From contig NZ_CTEI01000002.1 of assembly GCF_001368815.1 (NCBI RefSeq), positions 372,001 to 436,000 of the forward strand: a stretch of 64,000 nt of DNA, given 5' to 3'. The position numbers were made by a program, and so were the translations under genes. This stretch comes from Paraliobacillus sp. PM-2 (GTDB lineage Bacteria; Bacillota; Bacilli; Bacillales; Amphibacillaceae). Under the pieces are notes generated by a model, which made no database searches, was not told the origin of the DNA, and worked only from the letters and a program-made list of their open reading frames with translations. Of the stretch, positions 42,065 through 51,471 are shown piece after piece (positions within the stretch are counted from its first letter, which is position 1; each line of letters starts with the position of its first letter).

Positions 42065-43762
42065 TTAGAGTTTAAATTTTGCAACCAATTTCTTTAAGTG
42101 ATCAGCTAATTTATCTAATTGTTTGGAGTTATTCGCCACTTCTTCCATCGAACTACTAGTTTGTTGTATAGATGCTGCTGTTTCTTCAATTCCTGCGGCT
42201 GATTCCTCTGAAACAGAAGCTATTTCTTCTAACCCAGAACTCATTTTTTCACTGTTATTATTTATTGTTGATAGATTTGTTGAAATATCTTTAATTTCTG
42301 ACGTTAGTGTATTTAATTCATTATTGATTTTTGCAAAAATGTCTCCAGTATTCACAACTTGATTCATGCCTGCTTCTACCTCTTTATAGCCACCTTGAAG
42401 TGATGTCGTTACTTGCTCCGTTTCTTTTTGCACACTTTTCACAATTCTAGTGATATCAGTTACGGATGTAGCTACTTGTTCTGCTAATTTTCTTACTTCA
42501 TCAGCAACAACAGCAAAACCCTTCCCATGTTCACCTGCTCGTGCAGCTTCAATTGCTGCATTCAATGCTAATAAATTCGTTTGTTCCGCTACATCTTTTA
42601 TTACATTAACTAATTTAGTAATCTCTTTTGACTGTTCATCTAATCCTTTTACTTGCGTTACAGCATCAGAAACTACTTGGTGAATTTTATTCATTTGCTC
42701 AATGGAATGATCCATTTCCTCTCTACCATTACTTGTTAATTTCATCATTGTTTGTGAACTATGATAGATATTCTCACCTTTATTATCTGCTTCCGTAATT
42801 TTTTGTGCAAACCCTATCATTGAAACAGATATATTGCTTGTTGTATTTGCTTGTGTTTCTGACCCTTTAGAAAGCTCCTCCATTGTAACGGCAACTTGAT
42901 CACTTGCCTCTTTTACTTGATCTGAAGATTGTGTTAATTGATTACTTTGATTAGAAACCGTATTCGATACATCTTGAATTTCTGCTACAATCTCTTTTAG
43001 ATTATCTTGCATGCTATTCATCGCTTTTACGAGTTCTGCCACTTCATCTTTTGTATGGATCTCTAAAGGCTCCGCTTGTAAATTACCAGACGCAATAGTT
43101 ACCATTCGCTCTTTCACGCTTTTAATTGGTTTAGTAATAATGCGAGCTACATAAAGGCTTGTCAATATAGCAATAATTAAGATCAGAATTGCTGAAATAA
43201 AGCCTACTAAATTAACTATTGCAAATTCAGACACTATATCTTCTCCACTTGCTTTAATGTGTTGTTCTCTTTCACTTATAAGTGATTCAAAACTAGTCAT
43301 TAGCTCGTTTGCGATTGGTTCTGCCGTATTTTTTAAATAGGCGGCTGCTTTTTGTTCATTACCTCGCCTATATTCAGAAAAAACATTTCTTTCTACTTCC
43401 TGTTGCCATTTAGTAGTTGCTTGAACTAATTGTTTTACTTCATCTAAGTCGTGTTCAGATGTCAGATTCTCTTCTAATTTCTCACTTTCCTTTGTAACCG
43501 CTTTAAATTTTTCTAGATAACTTATATCACCGTATAAAACATATCCTCTAGCTAAGCTAATTCGATTAGCAATATTATATACTAATTTTTCTTCTTTAAT
43601 TAATACCGATAACTCTTCATCCGTCATACGTTCAGTACTCATTTTCATGTCATGATTGGATAGAATAGTAAATGTACTATAACTTAAAATAAGAACAACT
43701 AAGAACATAAAGCCTATTAATATCTTTGTGCGTAATGATTTAAATTGTATAAATCTCTTCAT
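42065..43762 (-). CDS. methyl-accepting chemotaxis protein
   Basis: 565-aa chemoreceptor. One transmembrane helix near 10-32, an extracellular four-helix bundle domain (about 33-185), a second helix at about 185-207, HAMP (about 208-260), and a long cytoplasmic coiled coil. The signalling tip [20 protein letters not shown] (about residue 405) is intact. It binds CheA/CheW and is methylated on Glu/Gln. ATG at 43762 has GAGGAG at 8 nt; the frame is open 6 codons further. Ligand unknown. No chemotaxis genes adjacent. Confidence 0.95.
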   Translation of the reverse strand: MKRFIQFKSLRTKILIGFMFLVVLILSYSTFTILSNHDMKMSTERMTDEELSVLIKEEKLVYNIANRISLARGYVLYGDISYLEKFKAVTKESEKLEENLTSEHDLDEVKQLVQATTKWQQEVERNVFSEYRRGNEQKAAAYLKNTAEPIANELMTSFESLISEREQHIKASGEDIVSEFAIVNLVGFISAILILIIAILTSLYVARIITKPIKSVKERMVTIASGNLQAEPLEIHTKDEVAELVKAMNSMQDNLKEIVAEIQDVSNTVSNQSNQLTQSSDQVKEASDQVAVTMEELSKGSETQANTTSNISVSMIGFAQKITEADNKGENIYHSSQTMMKLTSNGREEMDHSIEQMNKIHQVVSDAVTQVKGLDEQSKEITKLVNVIKDVAEQTNLLALNAAIEAARAGEHGKGFAVVADEVRKLAEQVATSVTDITRIVKSVQKETEQVTTSLQGGYKEVEAGMNQVVNTGDIFAKINNELNTLTSEIKDISTNLSTINNNSEKMSSGLEEIASVSEESAAGIEETAASIQQTSSSMEEVANNSKQLDKLADHLKKLVAKFKL

Positions 43763-43907
43763 GATGTTATCTCCTCGCAATTAGTTTTCTGTACTATATC
43801 TAGTATCGGCAGTTTCTGAGAAATATTAATAGCAGGAGAAGCAAAAACATTGTAAAACGGAAGCGATTTATGATTAAATAAAGAAAAACAACGAAGGAGC
43901 AAGCATA

Positions 43908-44243
43908 ATGACTACTTTTTCACACATAGAAGCAATAGAAGAATTAAATACATTTATTCAACAAAACAATGTTGCTCTTGTTTATATTTCACGAGAACAA
44001 TGTAGTATATGTCATAGCTTATTACCACAAATCGAAGCAATCATGGAACGCTATCCGAAAATTTCAACTGCTCATGTTAGTGCTGATACAATACCTGAAG
44101 TAGCAGGAGCATTCTCCATCTTTACAGTACCAGTAGTGCTAGTATTTGTTGAAGGAAAAGAATATTATCGCGGAGCAAGGATTGTACCACTAGAGCCATT
44201 TGAGGCAAAAATAAAACAACTATCTGACGGATATTTTTTATAA
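43908..44243 (+). CDS. thioredoxin-like protein
   Basis: 111-aa thioredoxin-fold protein with the redox motif REQCSICHSLLP (C32, C35) in place of CGPC and the cis-Pro in FTVPVVLVF. This CxxC type occurs in Bacillus YtpP/YdfQ-like proteins. Cytoplasmic, no signal peptide. GAAGGAGC lies 7 nt upstream of the ATG. Single gene between two leftward genes. Substrate protein unknown. Confidence 0.85.
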   Translation: MTTFSHIEAIEELNTFIQQNNVALVYISREQCSICHSLLPQIEAIMERYPKISTAHVSADTIPEVAGAFSIFTVPVVLVFVEGKEYYRGARIVPLEPFEAKIKQLSDGYFL

Positions 44244-44313
44244 AAAAAGAATCTAAAGATGAATCACTTTTTAAGTAAATCATCCATAGATCCCGCTTAT
44301 CAGATACGCTTTT

Positions 44314-45012
44314 TTAAGGGATATGGATCAGATCATTTGTCGTTACCATCCCTAATAATTGTTCTGTTTGCTTACCATTCTTCGTGATTAATAAAGCATC
44401 TAAACGTTTATTCTGCTTTATTTGTTTGAGGTAAATATCTTCCGCTTCGTAAATCGTCATGCTTTGGTTAATAAATAAATAGTTCTTATCATGGTGATCG
44501 CCTTTAATTATGTCTAAAATCTGCGTATCTAATAATTGGCTAAATGTGCTATCTATATTTTTTGCAAGCCACTGAGTAATCCCTTTGTCTGTTAACAAAC
44601 CTACAAATTGATTATTTCGATAAATTGGAAATTGAGAATAACTGGTTTGTTTAATAATATGTAGTACACTCACAAGGCTATCTTTTCCATCCAGTATATA
44701 TAATTTTTTTGAAAAAGCAGGAATGACTCGTTTAGGAGCAGTTAGCTCTTGGGCAATTTTTTCAATCTGAATTACAATTTGCTCATGTGGTTCTGCAATC
44801 GCGTAATGTGTCTCTGTGCGTTCATGAATAATTGCATTGCGCAATTCTGAGTACTCAAGTAAATCATCTTTGTATCTTCTTACTATAGGATTTGTATGAA
44901 GTAGACGCTGGACAGCGCGATAAAATGGCACATATTTTTTATCATCTATTTCTTTATCAAAAAACTTCTCTATCTTATTAAACGCAACAATAAAACGATC
45001 TGCATTTTCCAT
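44314..45012 (-). CDS. HEPN-like domain fused to a CBS pair
   Basis: 232-aa protein. The helical N-terminal part (about 1-95) contains ELRNAIIHER, matching the HEPN R-[N]-x3-H pattern (R58, N59, H63) of metal-independent RNases. The C-terminal part holds two CBS motifs (about 100-165 and 170-232: QFPIYRNNQFVGLLTDKGI and LLGMVTTNDLI). CBS pairs bind adenosine nucleotides or (p)ppGpp-like ligands and gate a partner domain. No cognate MNT antitoxin is adjacent. The second ATG (45012) has AGGAG at 8 nt. RNase activity is inferred only. Confidence 0.75.
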   Translation of the reverse strand: MENADRFIVAFNKIEKFFDKEIDDKKYVPFYRAVQRLLHTNPIVRRYKDDLLEYSELRNAIIHERTETHYAIAEPHEQIVIQIEKIAQELTAPKRVIPAFSKKLYILDGKDSLVSVLHIIKQTSYSQFPIYRNNQFVGLLTDKGITQWLAKNIDSTFSQLLDTQILDIIKGDHHDKNYLFINQSMTIYEAEDIYLKQIKQNKRLDALLITKNGKQTEQLLGMVTTNDLIHIP

Positions 45013-45089
45013 CACATTCACTCCTACTACATTCTAATCACAATCTTTTCTCTATTTTATCAAAAATAAACAAAAAAAGAGAATTAGAT

Positions 45090-45153
45090 TTGATCACGCA
45101 CTTTTAAGCGTGATCAACTATAAAAAACAACCATTTGAGGTTGTTTTTTATAG
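45090..45153. terminator. tandem hairpins, second a bidirectional terminator
   Basis: First hairpin TTGATCACGC / GCGTGATCAA (45090-45117). Second CTATAAAAAACAACC / GGTTGTTTTTTATAG (45118-45153), 15 bp perfect with T6. Together they insulate the gene at 45173 from its neighbour. Confidence 0.8.
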
Positions 45154-45172
45154 TTCATACATGTTTATTATA

Positions 45173-45376
45173 CTATTTTATTTTGCGATAAACCTTTTTG
45201 AAATAAAAGTAAAAAACAAGATTTAAAATAATTGCAAATAATAATAATCCTTCAATAATCCATGCACCATTGTTATGCGGGATTTTGGTATACACGAGAT
45301 AACCAAATCCTAAAAACCCTAAAAGCTGAACACCCGACATAACTAAAAAAATGTTGTAACGTGAAAATTGACTCAT
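45173..45376 (-). CDS. small two-helix membrane protein (67 aa)
   Basis: I do not recognise a named family. Two transmembrane helices (about 9-28 and 38-56) are separated by a short loop KIPHNNGAW, with a basic tail FKKVYRKIK, so both ends should be cytoplasmic. GGGGGAT lies upstream of the ATG. Monocistronic between terminators. Confidence 0.72.
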   Translation of the reverse strand: MSQFSRYNIFLVMSGVQLLGFLGFGYLVYTKIPHNNGAWIIEGLLLFAIILNLVFYFYFKKVYRKIK

Positions 45377-45502
45377 TCTTAATCCCCCATGTTTTATATC
45401 TCTACCCTTTTATTTTATCACACTAGTTCAAGTTTCTTTATGTCTGCACCAAACACATTAATCGAATGTGTTACTTTTCCTTAAAACAAGAAACAAATCA
45501 AT

Positions 45503-45541
45503 AAAAAAGCCGATTAGTTCATAAAACCAATCAGCTTTTTT
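45503..45541 (-). terminator. terminator of wrbA-like gene
   Basis: AAAAAGC-CGATT-A-GTT pairs with the inverted AAC-C-AATC-A-GCTTTTT (two mismatches), T6 on the minus strand, 9 bp after the stop. Confidence 0.78.
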
Positions 45542-45550
45542 ACACCTATC

Positions 45551-46150
45551 TTATTTTCCTGCTACTTTCTGAGTTATTTCTACTAATCGTTTTGCTTGAT
45601 GTTTTACTGCTTCCTCTACCTCTTCTACCATTTTTCCATCTTGTCCCTGGGTAACACTTGTTCCGTAAGGGTTGCCACCTGCACCAAACACCGATTGATC
45701 AGAATATCCTGGTGGCACAATAATTGCACCCCAATGCATCATCGCAGTGTACAAATTAAGCAAAGTCGCTTCTTGCCCCCCATTCGGATTAGATGCCGAG
45801 GTCATAGCTGTTACTACTTTATTGACTGTTTTTCCTGAAGCCCAAAGCCCACCTTGTGAATCAATAACTGATTTCATTTGAGAAGGCAGAGTACCAAATC
45901 TTGTCGGAATACTAAAAATAATACCATCTGCCCATTCAAAATCATCAGAGGTTACTTCTGATATATCTTTAGTTGCTTCAATATGTGCTTTCCATGCTTC
46001 ATTTGAGGCAACAGCCTCTTCCGGAGCATTTTCAGGTGCACGTACTAATCTAACATCGGCTCCAGCATCTTTTACCGCTTCTTTTGCCCAATTTGCTAAT
46101 TGATAATTAATTCCCGTCGAGCTGTAATATACAACTGCTACTTTAACCAT
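45551..46150 (-). CDS. wrbA: WrbA-type NAD(P)H:quinone oxidoreductase
   Basis: 199-aa flavodoxin-fold enzyme that reduces quinones by two electrons using FMN and NAD(P)H, limiting semiquinone stress. The FMN phosphate loop is VVYYSSTGINYQLANWAKEA (residues 6-25), then IIFSIPTRFGTLPSQMKSVID and a C-terminal GGNPYGTS loop, all family typical. AAAGGAGAG lies upstream of the ATG. Monocistronic. Confidence 0.9.
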   Translation of the reverse strand: MVKVAVVYYSSTGINYQLANWAKEAVKDAGADVRLVRAPENAPEEAVASNEAWKAHIEATKDISEVTSDDFEWADGIIFSIPTRFGTLPSQMKSVIDSQGGLWASGKTVNKVVTAMTSASNPNGGQEATLLNLYTAMMHWGAIIVPPGYSDQSVFGAGGNPYGTSVTQGQDGKMVEEVEEAVKHQAKRLVEITQKVAGK

Positions 46151-46311
46151 AATAGATCTCTCCTTTGATTTTTAATATTAGTCTACTTTTCTTTCTTATA
46201 ACCCAAATCGAATGATCTTACACTCAATTATCTCGATTTCTAAATAAATTATACTAAATAAATATCTCAAATTCAAGATAGTTGCTTAAAAGTAATTTTT
46301 TATCCTATTTC

Positions 46312-46338
46312 GGGACAAAGTGCCTGTCCCCCTGTCCC
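46312..46338. repeat. 27-nt GGGACA...TGTCCC element, copy R1
   Basis: Starts GGGACAAAGTGCCTG and ends CCCCCTGTCCC; near-palindromic and 27 nt long like the other four copies. It lies directly upstream of the guaC promoter -35 (46342). Confidence 0.85.
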
Positions 46339-46341
46339 GTT

Positions 46342-46370
46342 TTGACAAGATTGAAAAAATAGGTTAAATT
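46342..46370 (+). promoter_or_regulatory. guaC promoter
   Basis: TTGACA (46342-46347), 17-bp spacer, TAAATT (46365-46370). The -35 begins 4 bp after repeat R1, so the element forms the upstream edge of the promoter. Confidence 0.72.
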
Positions 46371-46377
46371 ATTCAAT

Positions 46378-46419
46378 GTACGAACGATTTTATTATAGAA
46401 TATAATTTTTATTCGTTTT
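46378..46419 (+). promoter_or_regulatory. possible PurR box pair
   Basis: GTACGAACGATT (CGAAC at 46381) and an inverted ATTCGTTTTT (46411-46420) resemble a PurBox pair with CGAA cores 27 bp apart, slightly wider than usual. GuaC is a PurR target in B. subtilis, which makes it plausible. Weak evidence. Confidence 0.3.
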
Positions 46420-46433
46420 TAGGAGTGTATATA

Positions 46434-47417
46434 ATGGAAAATGTTTTTGATTATGAAGATATTCAGTTAATTCCCGCAAAATGTATTGTAGATAGCCGAT
46501 CAAAATGTGATACGAGTATTACTTTAGGAAAGCATACTTTTGATCTACCAGTGGTACCTGCAAACATGCAGACAATTATTGATGAAAAAATTGCATTGTT
46601 TTTAGCAAAGCATAATTATTTTTATGTTATGCATCGATTCCAGCCTGAAAAAAGAATGGATTTTATTAAAAATATGCACAAACAACAGTTAATTGCTTCT
46701 ATCAGTGTAGGAGTTAAATATGAAGAATATAATTTTATAAAAGAATTAGCCGACCAACAATTAATACCTGATTATATAACGATCGATATTGCTCATGGTC
46801 ACTCTAATGCAGTGATAGAAATGATTCAACATATAAAATACTATCTACCTAATACATTTGTTATAGCTGGTAATGTTGGTACGCCTGAAGCAGTTCGAGA
46901 ACTTGAAAATGCAGGTGCTGATGCAACAAAGGTTGGTATCGGTCCAGGTAAAGTTTGCATTACTAAAATTAAAACTGGATTTGGAACTGGCGGGTGGCAA
47001 TTAGCTGCATTAAGATGGTGTGCAAAAGCAGCTAGCAAACCAATTATTGCCGATGGAGGCATCAGGACACATGGTGACATTGCAAAATCTATTCGATTCG
47101 GTGCATCTATGGTGATGATCGGTTCTTTATTTGCCGGTCATGAAGAGTCCCCTGGTGATACCATTGAAAAAGACGGTAAGCTATATAAAGAATACTTTGG
47201 CTCTGCATCAGAATATCAAAAAGGCGAGAAGAAAAATGTGGAAGGCAAAAAAATGTATGTTGAGCATAAAGGCGCTTTAGCTGATACACTAATGGAAATG
47301 AAACAAGACCTACAATCCGCTATTTCTTATGCTGGTGGAAATCGATTAGATGCAATTCGCAACGTTGATTATGTTGTTGTAAAGAATTCGATATTTAATG
47401 GCGATAAAGTGTATTGA
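46434..47417 (+). CDS. guaC: GMP reductase
   Basis: 327-aa TIM-barrel enzyme that converts GMP to IMP with NADPH and releases ammonia, linking guanine to adenine nucleotide pools. The catalytic Cys175 is in [11 protein letters not shown], the phosphate loop is [18 protein letters not shown], and the flap region is GSASEYQKG. Length and sequence fit the Firmicute GuaC branch. ATG at 46434 has AGGAG at 8 nt. It has its own promoter and terminator. Confidence 0.95.
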   Translation: MENVFDYEDIQLIPAKCIVDSRSKCDTSITLGKHTFDLPVVPANMQTIIDEKIALFLAKHNYFYVMHRFQPEKRMDFIKNMHKQQLIASISVGVKYEEYNFIKELADQQLIPDYITIDIAHGHSNAVIEMIQHIKYYLPNTFVIAGNVGTPEAVRELENAGADATKVGIGPGKVCITKIKTGFGTGGWQLAALRWCAKAASKPIIADGGIRTHGDIAKSIRFGASMVMIGSLFAGHEESPGDTIEKDGKLYKEYFGSASEYQKGEKKNVEGKKMYVEHKGALADTLMEMKQDLQSAISYAGGNRLDAIRNVDYVVVKNSIFNGDKVY

Positions 47418-47430
47418 TTACCATAAATAA

Positions 47431-47472
47431 AACAAGGCTTGAATAGTAAACACTTTACAAGCCTTGTTTTTA
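47431..47472 (+). terminator. terminator of guaC
   Basis: AACAAGGCTTG / CAAGCCTTGTT stem with a 16-nt loop, followed by TTTTATT, 13 nt after the stop. Confidence 0.82.
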
Positions 47473-47672
47473 TTAAGCTGTATATTCCTTTGTATAGGTT
47501 TACTTCCTTCTTATTGTGTTTCCTTTACCTTAAATGCGTAGTATTCCAGTTTATACGTTGTAAAACACGCACATACGCCTTTATTAATACCTATACTTTT
47601 TTATAAATCTATTAACTTTTTCTAATATAAACAAGTATTAAGACGATACTAAGAGGTGTCACATCTGAATTT

Positions 47673-48503
47673 TTATCGTTTTCCTTCTATTGTAATCATT
47701 GTCATTTGACTTTGATTTAAAAATCGAATAGGCATCCATGTTGTGCCAAGGCCACTGTCAATATATAAATATTGCTCATCTTTCCATTGATACATGCCTT
47801 TATCTAGTTGCGGAAAATAACCTTGTTCGGGAGCAACCAACGCACCAATAAATGGTGCTCTTATTTGACCACCATGCGTATGACCGGAAAGGATTAAATC
47901 AATTGATTCATTAACTAAGTCATTTGTTATATCCGGCACATGTGAAAGTAGAATAGTATAAGTTTCATCGTGTATATCAAGCATTGCTGACGTAAGATCA
48001 TCATGTTCTGTCGCATAATCTGCAACACCTACTAACTGAATCCTATTTTCATTAAAATTGATTGTTCTATTCGTATTATCTAGGATATGAATATTACGTT
48101 CTGCTAACCCAGTGAAAAATTCTAGTGTCTTTTCGTTTCCCCATTCATGATTACCAGATACAAAAAAGATTTGTTCATTCATGGATTGTAATTGTTCCAC
48201 TAAATCAAACATAGCTGTGAAATCGGTTGTTTTTCTATCGATAAGATCACCTGTAATCACAATAATATCTGGATTAAGACGCTTTATTTTATCTATTAAC
48301 GGTTTATTGTCTTTTCCAAAAGTTTTATTATGTACATCTGTTAATTGTAAGATTGTAAAAGATGAGCGATTGGTTATCTTTTCAGATTTGATTTTTATAT
48401 GATTCACTTTAAATATATTTGTATCATAGAAGACTTTAAAGCTTCCAGCAACAGCAACAATAAGCCCTGCATATAGAAACATTCGTTTCCTCCTTTTTGA
48501 CAT
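47673..48503 (-). CDS. membrane-anchored metallophosphoesterase (YkuE/YaeI-like)
   Basis: 276-aa calcineurin-like phosphoesterase. A basic N-terminus and helix (about 5-24) precede the catalytic domain. Metal ligands are visible as LTDVHN, GDLIDR, GNHEWG, LLSHVPD and SGHTHGGQ. Family members anchor at the membrane and hydrolyse phosphodiesters or UDP-diacylglucosamine-like lipids. Export cannot be told from the sequence; YkuE in B. subtilis is a Tat substrate, but no twin-arginine motif is clear here. ATG with AAGGG at 6 nt. Confidence 0.87.
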   Translation of the reverse strand: MSKRRKRMFLYAGLIVAVAGSFKVFYDTNIFKVNHIKIKSEKITNRSSFTILQLTDVHNKTFGKDNKPLIDKIKRLNPDIIVITGDLIDRKTTDFTAMFDLVEQLQSMNEQIFFVSGNHEWGNEKTLEFFTGLAERNIHILDNTNRTINFNENRIQLVGVADYATEHDDLTSAMLDIHDETYTILLSHVPDITNDLVNESIDLILSGHTHGGQIRAPFIGALVAPEQGYFPQLDKGMYQWKDEQYLYIDSGLGTTWMPIRFLNQSQMTMITIEGKR

Positions 48504-48906
48504 GCTTAACCCTTCTCTCTTATTGTTAGTATTTAACAATAGTGTAGCATTATTTCCCTAACAAATACATAGCTTACATGTTGTATCCAAAATAAGGTGT
48601 AATCATATATATGTAAAGTATGGTTATCTATGAAAAAATTAAAAAAACGAATGTAGAAAAGTTTTTCGAGGTAAACGCCAATTGGATAAGTAGTGATGTA
48701 AATACATTAGATATATTATTGTTTTAAAAAAGTCGACACCATATTTGGTATCGACTTTACACTTGCTTCTGCAAGTATCATGTACGTTTTGCGGCGAAAG
48801 ACCGTTAAGTCCACGTAACGTTTAGCATTAATGCATATCTTTCGGCTTATGCAAAATAGCTCATCGCTCATTAACTATAGCACGATGCTTATCAATTAGT
48901 AAAGCA
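48504..48906. other. non-coding stretch with terminator and unexplained structured segment
   Basis: No gene is seen. 48725-48758 holds a leftward terminator for the BCCT gene (AAAGTCGA / TCGACTTT stem with T6). Between 48759 and 48880 the sequence is GC-richer than its surroundings and has nested inverted repeats (ACTTGC-TTCT-GCAAGT; TTTGCGGCGAAAGAC; ATTAATGCATAT near CTTTCGGCTTATGC). It may be a remnant repeat or a 3' UTR RNA. 48504-48724 is AT-rich and featureless apart from the upstream region of the phosphoesterase gene. Confidence 0.5.
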
Positions 48907-50454
48907 TTATTTATTTTTTCGAATGTTATGCAGCCATGCCTTATCTTCATCCATCATTTTCTTCGCAGCAGCAATCGTTAAAAATTGAATAACAATAATA
49001 GGAATTCCCATTATACCTGATAATACTTCTAATGGGGCTAGTCCACCTATTTGCATTAAGATAAGTGACATAATGGTAATAACAGCAGCAACAATAATAC
49101 GAAGCCTTCTTGACGGTTCTGCTTTACTCATATCTTTTGTACCAGTATAGGACGCAATTGTATACGTTGTTGAATCTAAGGTTGTTGTTAAAAAGATCAT
49201 CGCTACAATAATAAACACCACAATTGCAACAGATGACATTGGAAGGGAGCGAAGAATTTGTGGAATAGCCTCCATCGCATCATTCTCTACAATAGATAAA
49301 ACATTTACCTGACCATTCATATATCGATCAACACCTAAACCACCTAATACACCCGTTGCTATCCATGAAATTGCAGTCGGTGCTAACAGATAAGTAAGAA
49401 TCATTTCTTTAATTGTTCTTCCTCGAGATATTTTTGCAGCAAATACGCTATGTAGCATCGCCCATGTAGCACTATAAGCAAACCAAAAAATGGTTTGACT
49501 TTCGATATAGGTTTCTCCTCCCATATTCACAGCGTTTGTAAATAACGACATGTTCATGTAATTAGAAAACAAAAAACCGACACTATCTGTAAAATAGTTC
49601 AAAATAAAGATTCCTGGACCAGCCAGCATAATGAATAAAGCAAAAATTCCCGCTAAATACATATTGAATGTACTTAAACGCTTAATACCTTTTTCAATTC
49701 CTAAATAAGCACTAATAGAAAATAAAGATACCCATATAATTGTAACAATTAAAGTTAATGTAAATGATTGCTCAATATGAAGTAACGCTGCAAGATTATA
49801 GGTAATAATCGGAGCTCCTAAACCTAAAGTCACAGCTGCTCCCGCTAAAATAGTGACTAAAAAGATGATATCTAATATTTTCCCACCAATACCATCGGTG
49901 AATTTATCTCCAAATAAAACACGACAAGCTTCTGATATTCGCATAAATGGTTTTTTTCGCACGTGCAAAATATAACCTAAAGCTGGTGCGGCCATGACGA
50001 ATATAGCAAAAACCTGAAAGCTCCACATAAACATACTATAAGCGTTCCCCCACAATAATGCTTCACCGGAACCTGACTCCACACCAAATGGAGGATCAAG
50101 CGTAACATTTGCCCATTCTACCATTCCAGTCCGCATGATCGTAGAGCCTAAACCCATTGCAATTAAAATCGATGCATATTCAAAAAGATTAAAACGTGGT
50201 TTTTCAGCGGGGTCACCTAAGACGATATCTCCATATTTAGAGAAAGATAAATATAAACCCGCACTAACCAAAGCAATCGCATACCAAATATAGCCCCATG
50301 AGAAATTATTTACAATAGAATCAAATATCCGATTTAATAATGCTAATGACTCTGATTCATACATGGAAAATGGGATACTTATTATTATTAAAATAACAAT
50401 AGAAGGTATAAAAATACGATAATCAATTAAACTTTCATGTGATCGTTTTTTCAT
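48907..50454 (-). CDS. BCCT family osmolyte transporter, divergent
   Basis: 515-aa carrier with 12 helices of the betaine/carnitine/choline transporter family. It has PRFNLFEYASILIAMGLGST, WGNAYSMFMWSFQVFAI, and AAKISRGRTIKEMIL after helix 8. The aromatic substrate box of helix 8, WAWWxSW in OpuD/BetP, is changed to FAYSATW here, so the substrate may not be glycine betaine. Na+-coupled uptake is expected from the family. ATG at 50454 lies behind an AGGAGGGTGGAG RBS; the frame is open 24 codons further. Monocistronic. Confidence 0.85.
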   Translation of the reverse strand: MKKRSHESLIDYRIFIPSIVILIIISIPFSMYESESLALLNRIFDSIVNNFSWGYIWYAIALVSAGLYLSFSKYGDIVLGDPAEKPRFNLFEYASILIAMGLGSTIMRTGMVEWANVTLDPPFGVESGSGEALLWGNAYSMFMWSFQVFAIFVMAAPALGYILHVRKKPFMRISEACRVLFGDKFTDGIGGKILDIIFLVTILAGAAVTLGLGAPIITYNLAALLHIEQSFTLTLIVTIIWVSLFSISAYLGIEKGIKRLSTFNMYLAGIFALFIMLAGPGIFILNYFTDSVGFLFSNYMNMSLFTNAVNMGGETYIESQTIFWFAYSATWAMLHSVFAAKISRGRTIKEMILTYLLAPTAISWIATGVLGGLGVDRYMNGQVNVLSIVENDAMEAIPQILRSLPMSSVAIVVFIIVAMIFLTTTLDSTTYTIASYTGTKDMSKAEPSRRLRIIVAAVITIMSLILMQIGGLAPLEVLSGIMGIPIIVIQFLTIAAAKKMMDEDKAWLHNIRKNK

Positions 50455-50536
50455 TCTCCACCCTCCTGAAGTAGTTAAAGATTGTAAGTATAGTATAACT
50501 ACCACATGTGACAAATGAATAAACATATCAATCTAT

Positions 50537-50563
50537 GGGACAGGGAGGCTGACCCCCTGTCCC
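50537..50563. repeat. 27-nt GGGACA...TGTCCC element, copy R2
   Basis: GGGACAGGGAGGCTG followed by ACCCCCTGTCCC; 27 nt. Located between the divergently transcribed BCCT and TerC genes. Confidence 0.88.
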
Positions 50564-50642
50564 AAATCTAGTGTATTACTTAATGATTATTTAACATACG
50601 ATAGAACATAGATATTATTTTTCTTAGTCGGAGGTAACAAAA

Positions 50643-51341
50643 ATGGAATTAATCACAAAAATAATAACAGACTTTTCTTCTCTTCATACATTGTCTTTAC
50701 TACAAATAATTATGATTGACATAATTCTTTCTGGTGATAACGCAGTTGTTATCGCGATGGCTACAAAATCTCTCCCTAAGGAAAAACAAAATAAAGCAAT
50801 TTTCCTTGGCACAGCTGGAGCAGTTATCCTTCGAATTTGTTTTGCTACAGTAATTATCTTTTTACTAAAAATCCCTTATATTCATGCATTTGGTGGGATC
50901 CTATTACTATGGATTGCTTATCAATTATTGGTGGAAAAAGAAGAGAAAAAAGTAGTCCACTCACATCCTAGTATCTTTCGAGCGATTACTACAATAATCG
51001 TTGCAGATGCTGTAATGAGTTTAGATAACGTGGTTGCAATTACTGGTGCTGCAAATGGAAACATTTTATTAATTGTTATTGGTGTGGCAATAAGTATTCC
51101 TATCATGATCTTCGGTTCTAAATTGATTGTTGCTCTTTTGAACAAATATCGCTTTGTTATTTACTTCGGATCAGGAATTTTAGCTTGGACAGCAGGAGAT
51201 ATGATAATGACAGATCAACATTTCATTCATTTATTACAATTAACAAATGATACACTGAATATTGTTCTTATCAACTTATTGACTATAGCCACCCTACTAG
51301 TTGGGTACATTCGATCAGATGGGACAGGGGGTCAGAGTTAG
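50643..51341 (+). CDS. TerC family integral membrane protein (YjbE-like)
   Basis: 232-aa membrane protein with about seven helices. The TerC signature is present twice: IMIDIILSGDNAVVIAMA and IIVADAVMSLDNVVAITGAA, whose Asp/Asn residues bind metal. YceF/YkoY/YjbE relatives export Mn2+ during protein secretion and metal stress. No Mn riboswitch (yybP-ykoY) is seen upstream. GGAGG at 8 nt. The last six residues (GTGGQS) and the stop are encoded by repeat R3, so the original C-terminus was altered by repeat insertion. Confidence 0.88.
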   Translation: MELITKIITDFSSLHTLSLLQIIMIDIILSGDNAVVIAMATKSLPKEKQNKAIFLGTAGAVILRICFATVIIFLLKIPYIHAFGGILLLWIAYQLLVEKEEKKVVHSHPSIFRAITTIIVADAVMSLDNVVAITGAANGNILLIVIGVAISIPIMIFGSKLIVALLNKYRFVIYFGSGILAWTAGDMIMTDQHFIHLLQLTNDTLNIVLINLLTIATLLVGYIRSDGTGGQS

Positions 51342-51347
51342 TGTCCC
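51321..51347. repeat. 27-nt GGGACA...TGTCCC element, copy R3 (inside the TerC gene end)
   Basis: GGGACAGGGGGTCAGAGTTA then GTGTCCC; 27 nt, with a degenerate centre. The TAG stop codon of the TerC-family gene lies at 51339-51341, within the element. Confidence 0.82.
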
Positions 51348-51471
51348 ATTTGTGTACAAAAGTAAAGAATACAGATACAAAGCTGAACACACTCCTCCAT
51401 TCCTTCTGTTTGTTTATTAATAGAAAAATTGCTAAAATGAAGCATGCACTGAAAGGGAATGAGGTGGGACT

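Noticed and set aside
45090-45117. Operator palindrome TTGATCACGC
   Set aside because: It directly precedes a second terminator hairpin in the intergenic tail region, so an RNA stem is a simpler reading.
50564-50642. yybP-ykoY manganese riboswitch before the TerC gene
   Set aside because: Only 79 bp are available and none of the conserved GGGGAGUA-like loops are present.
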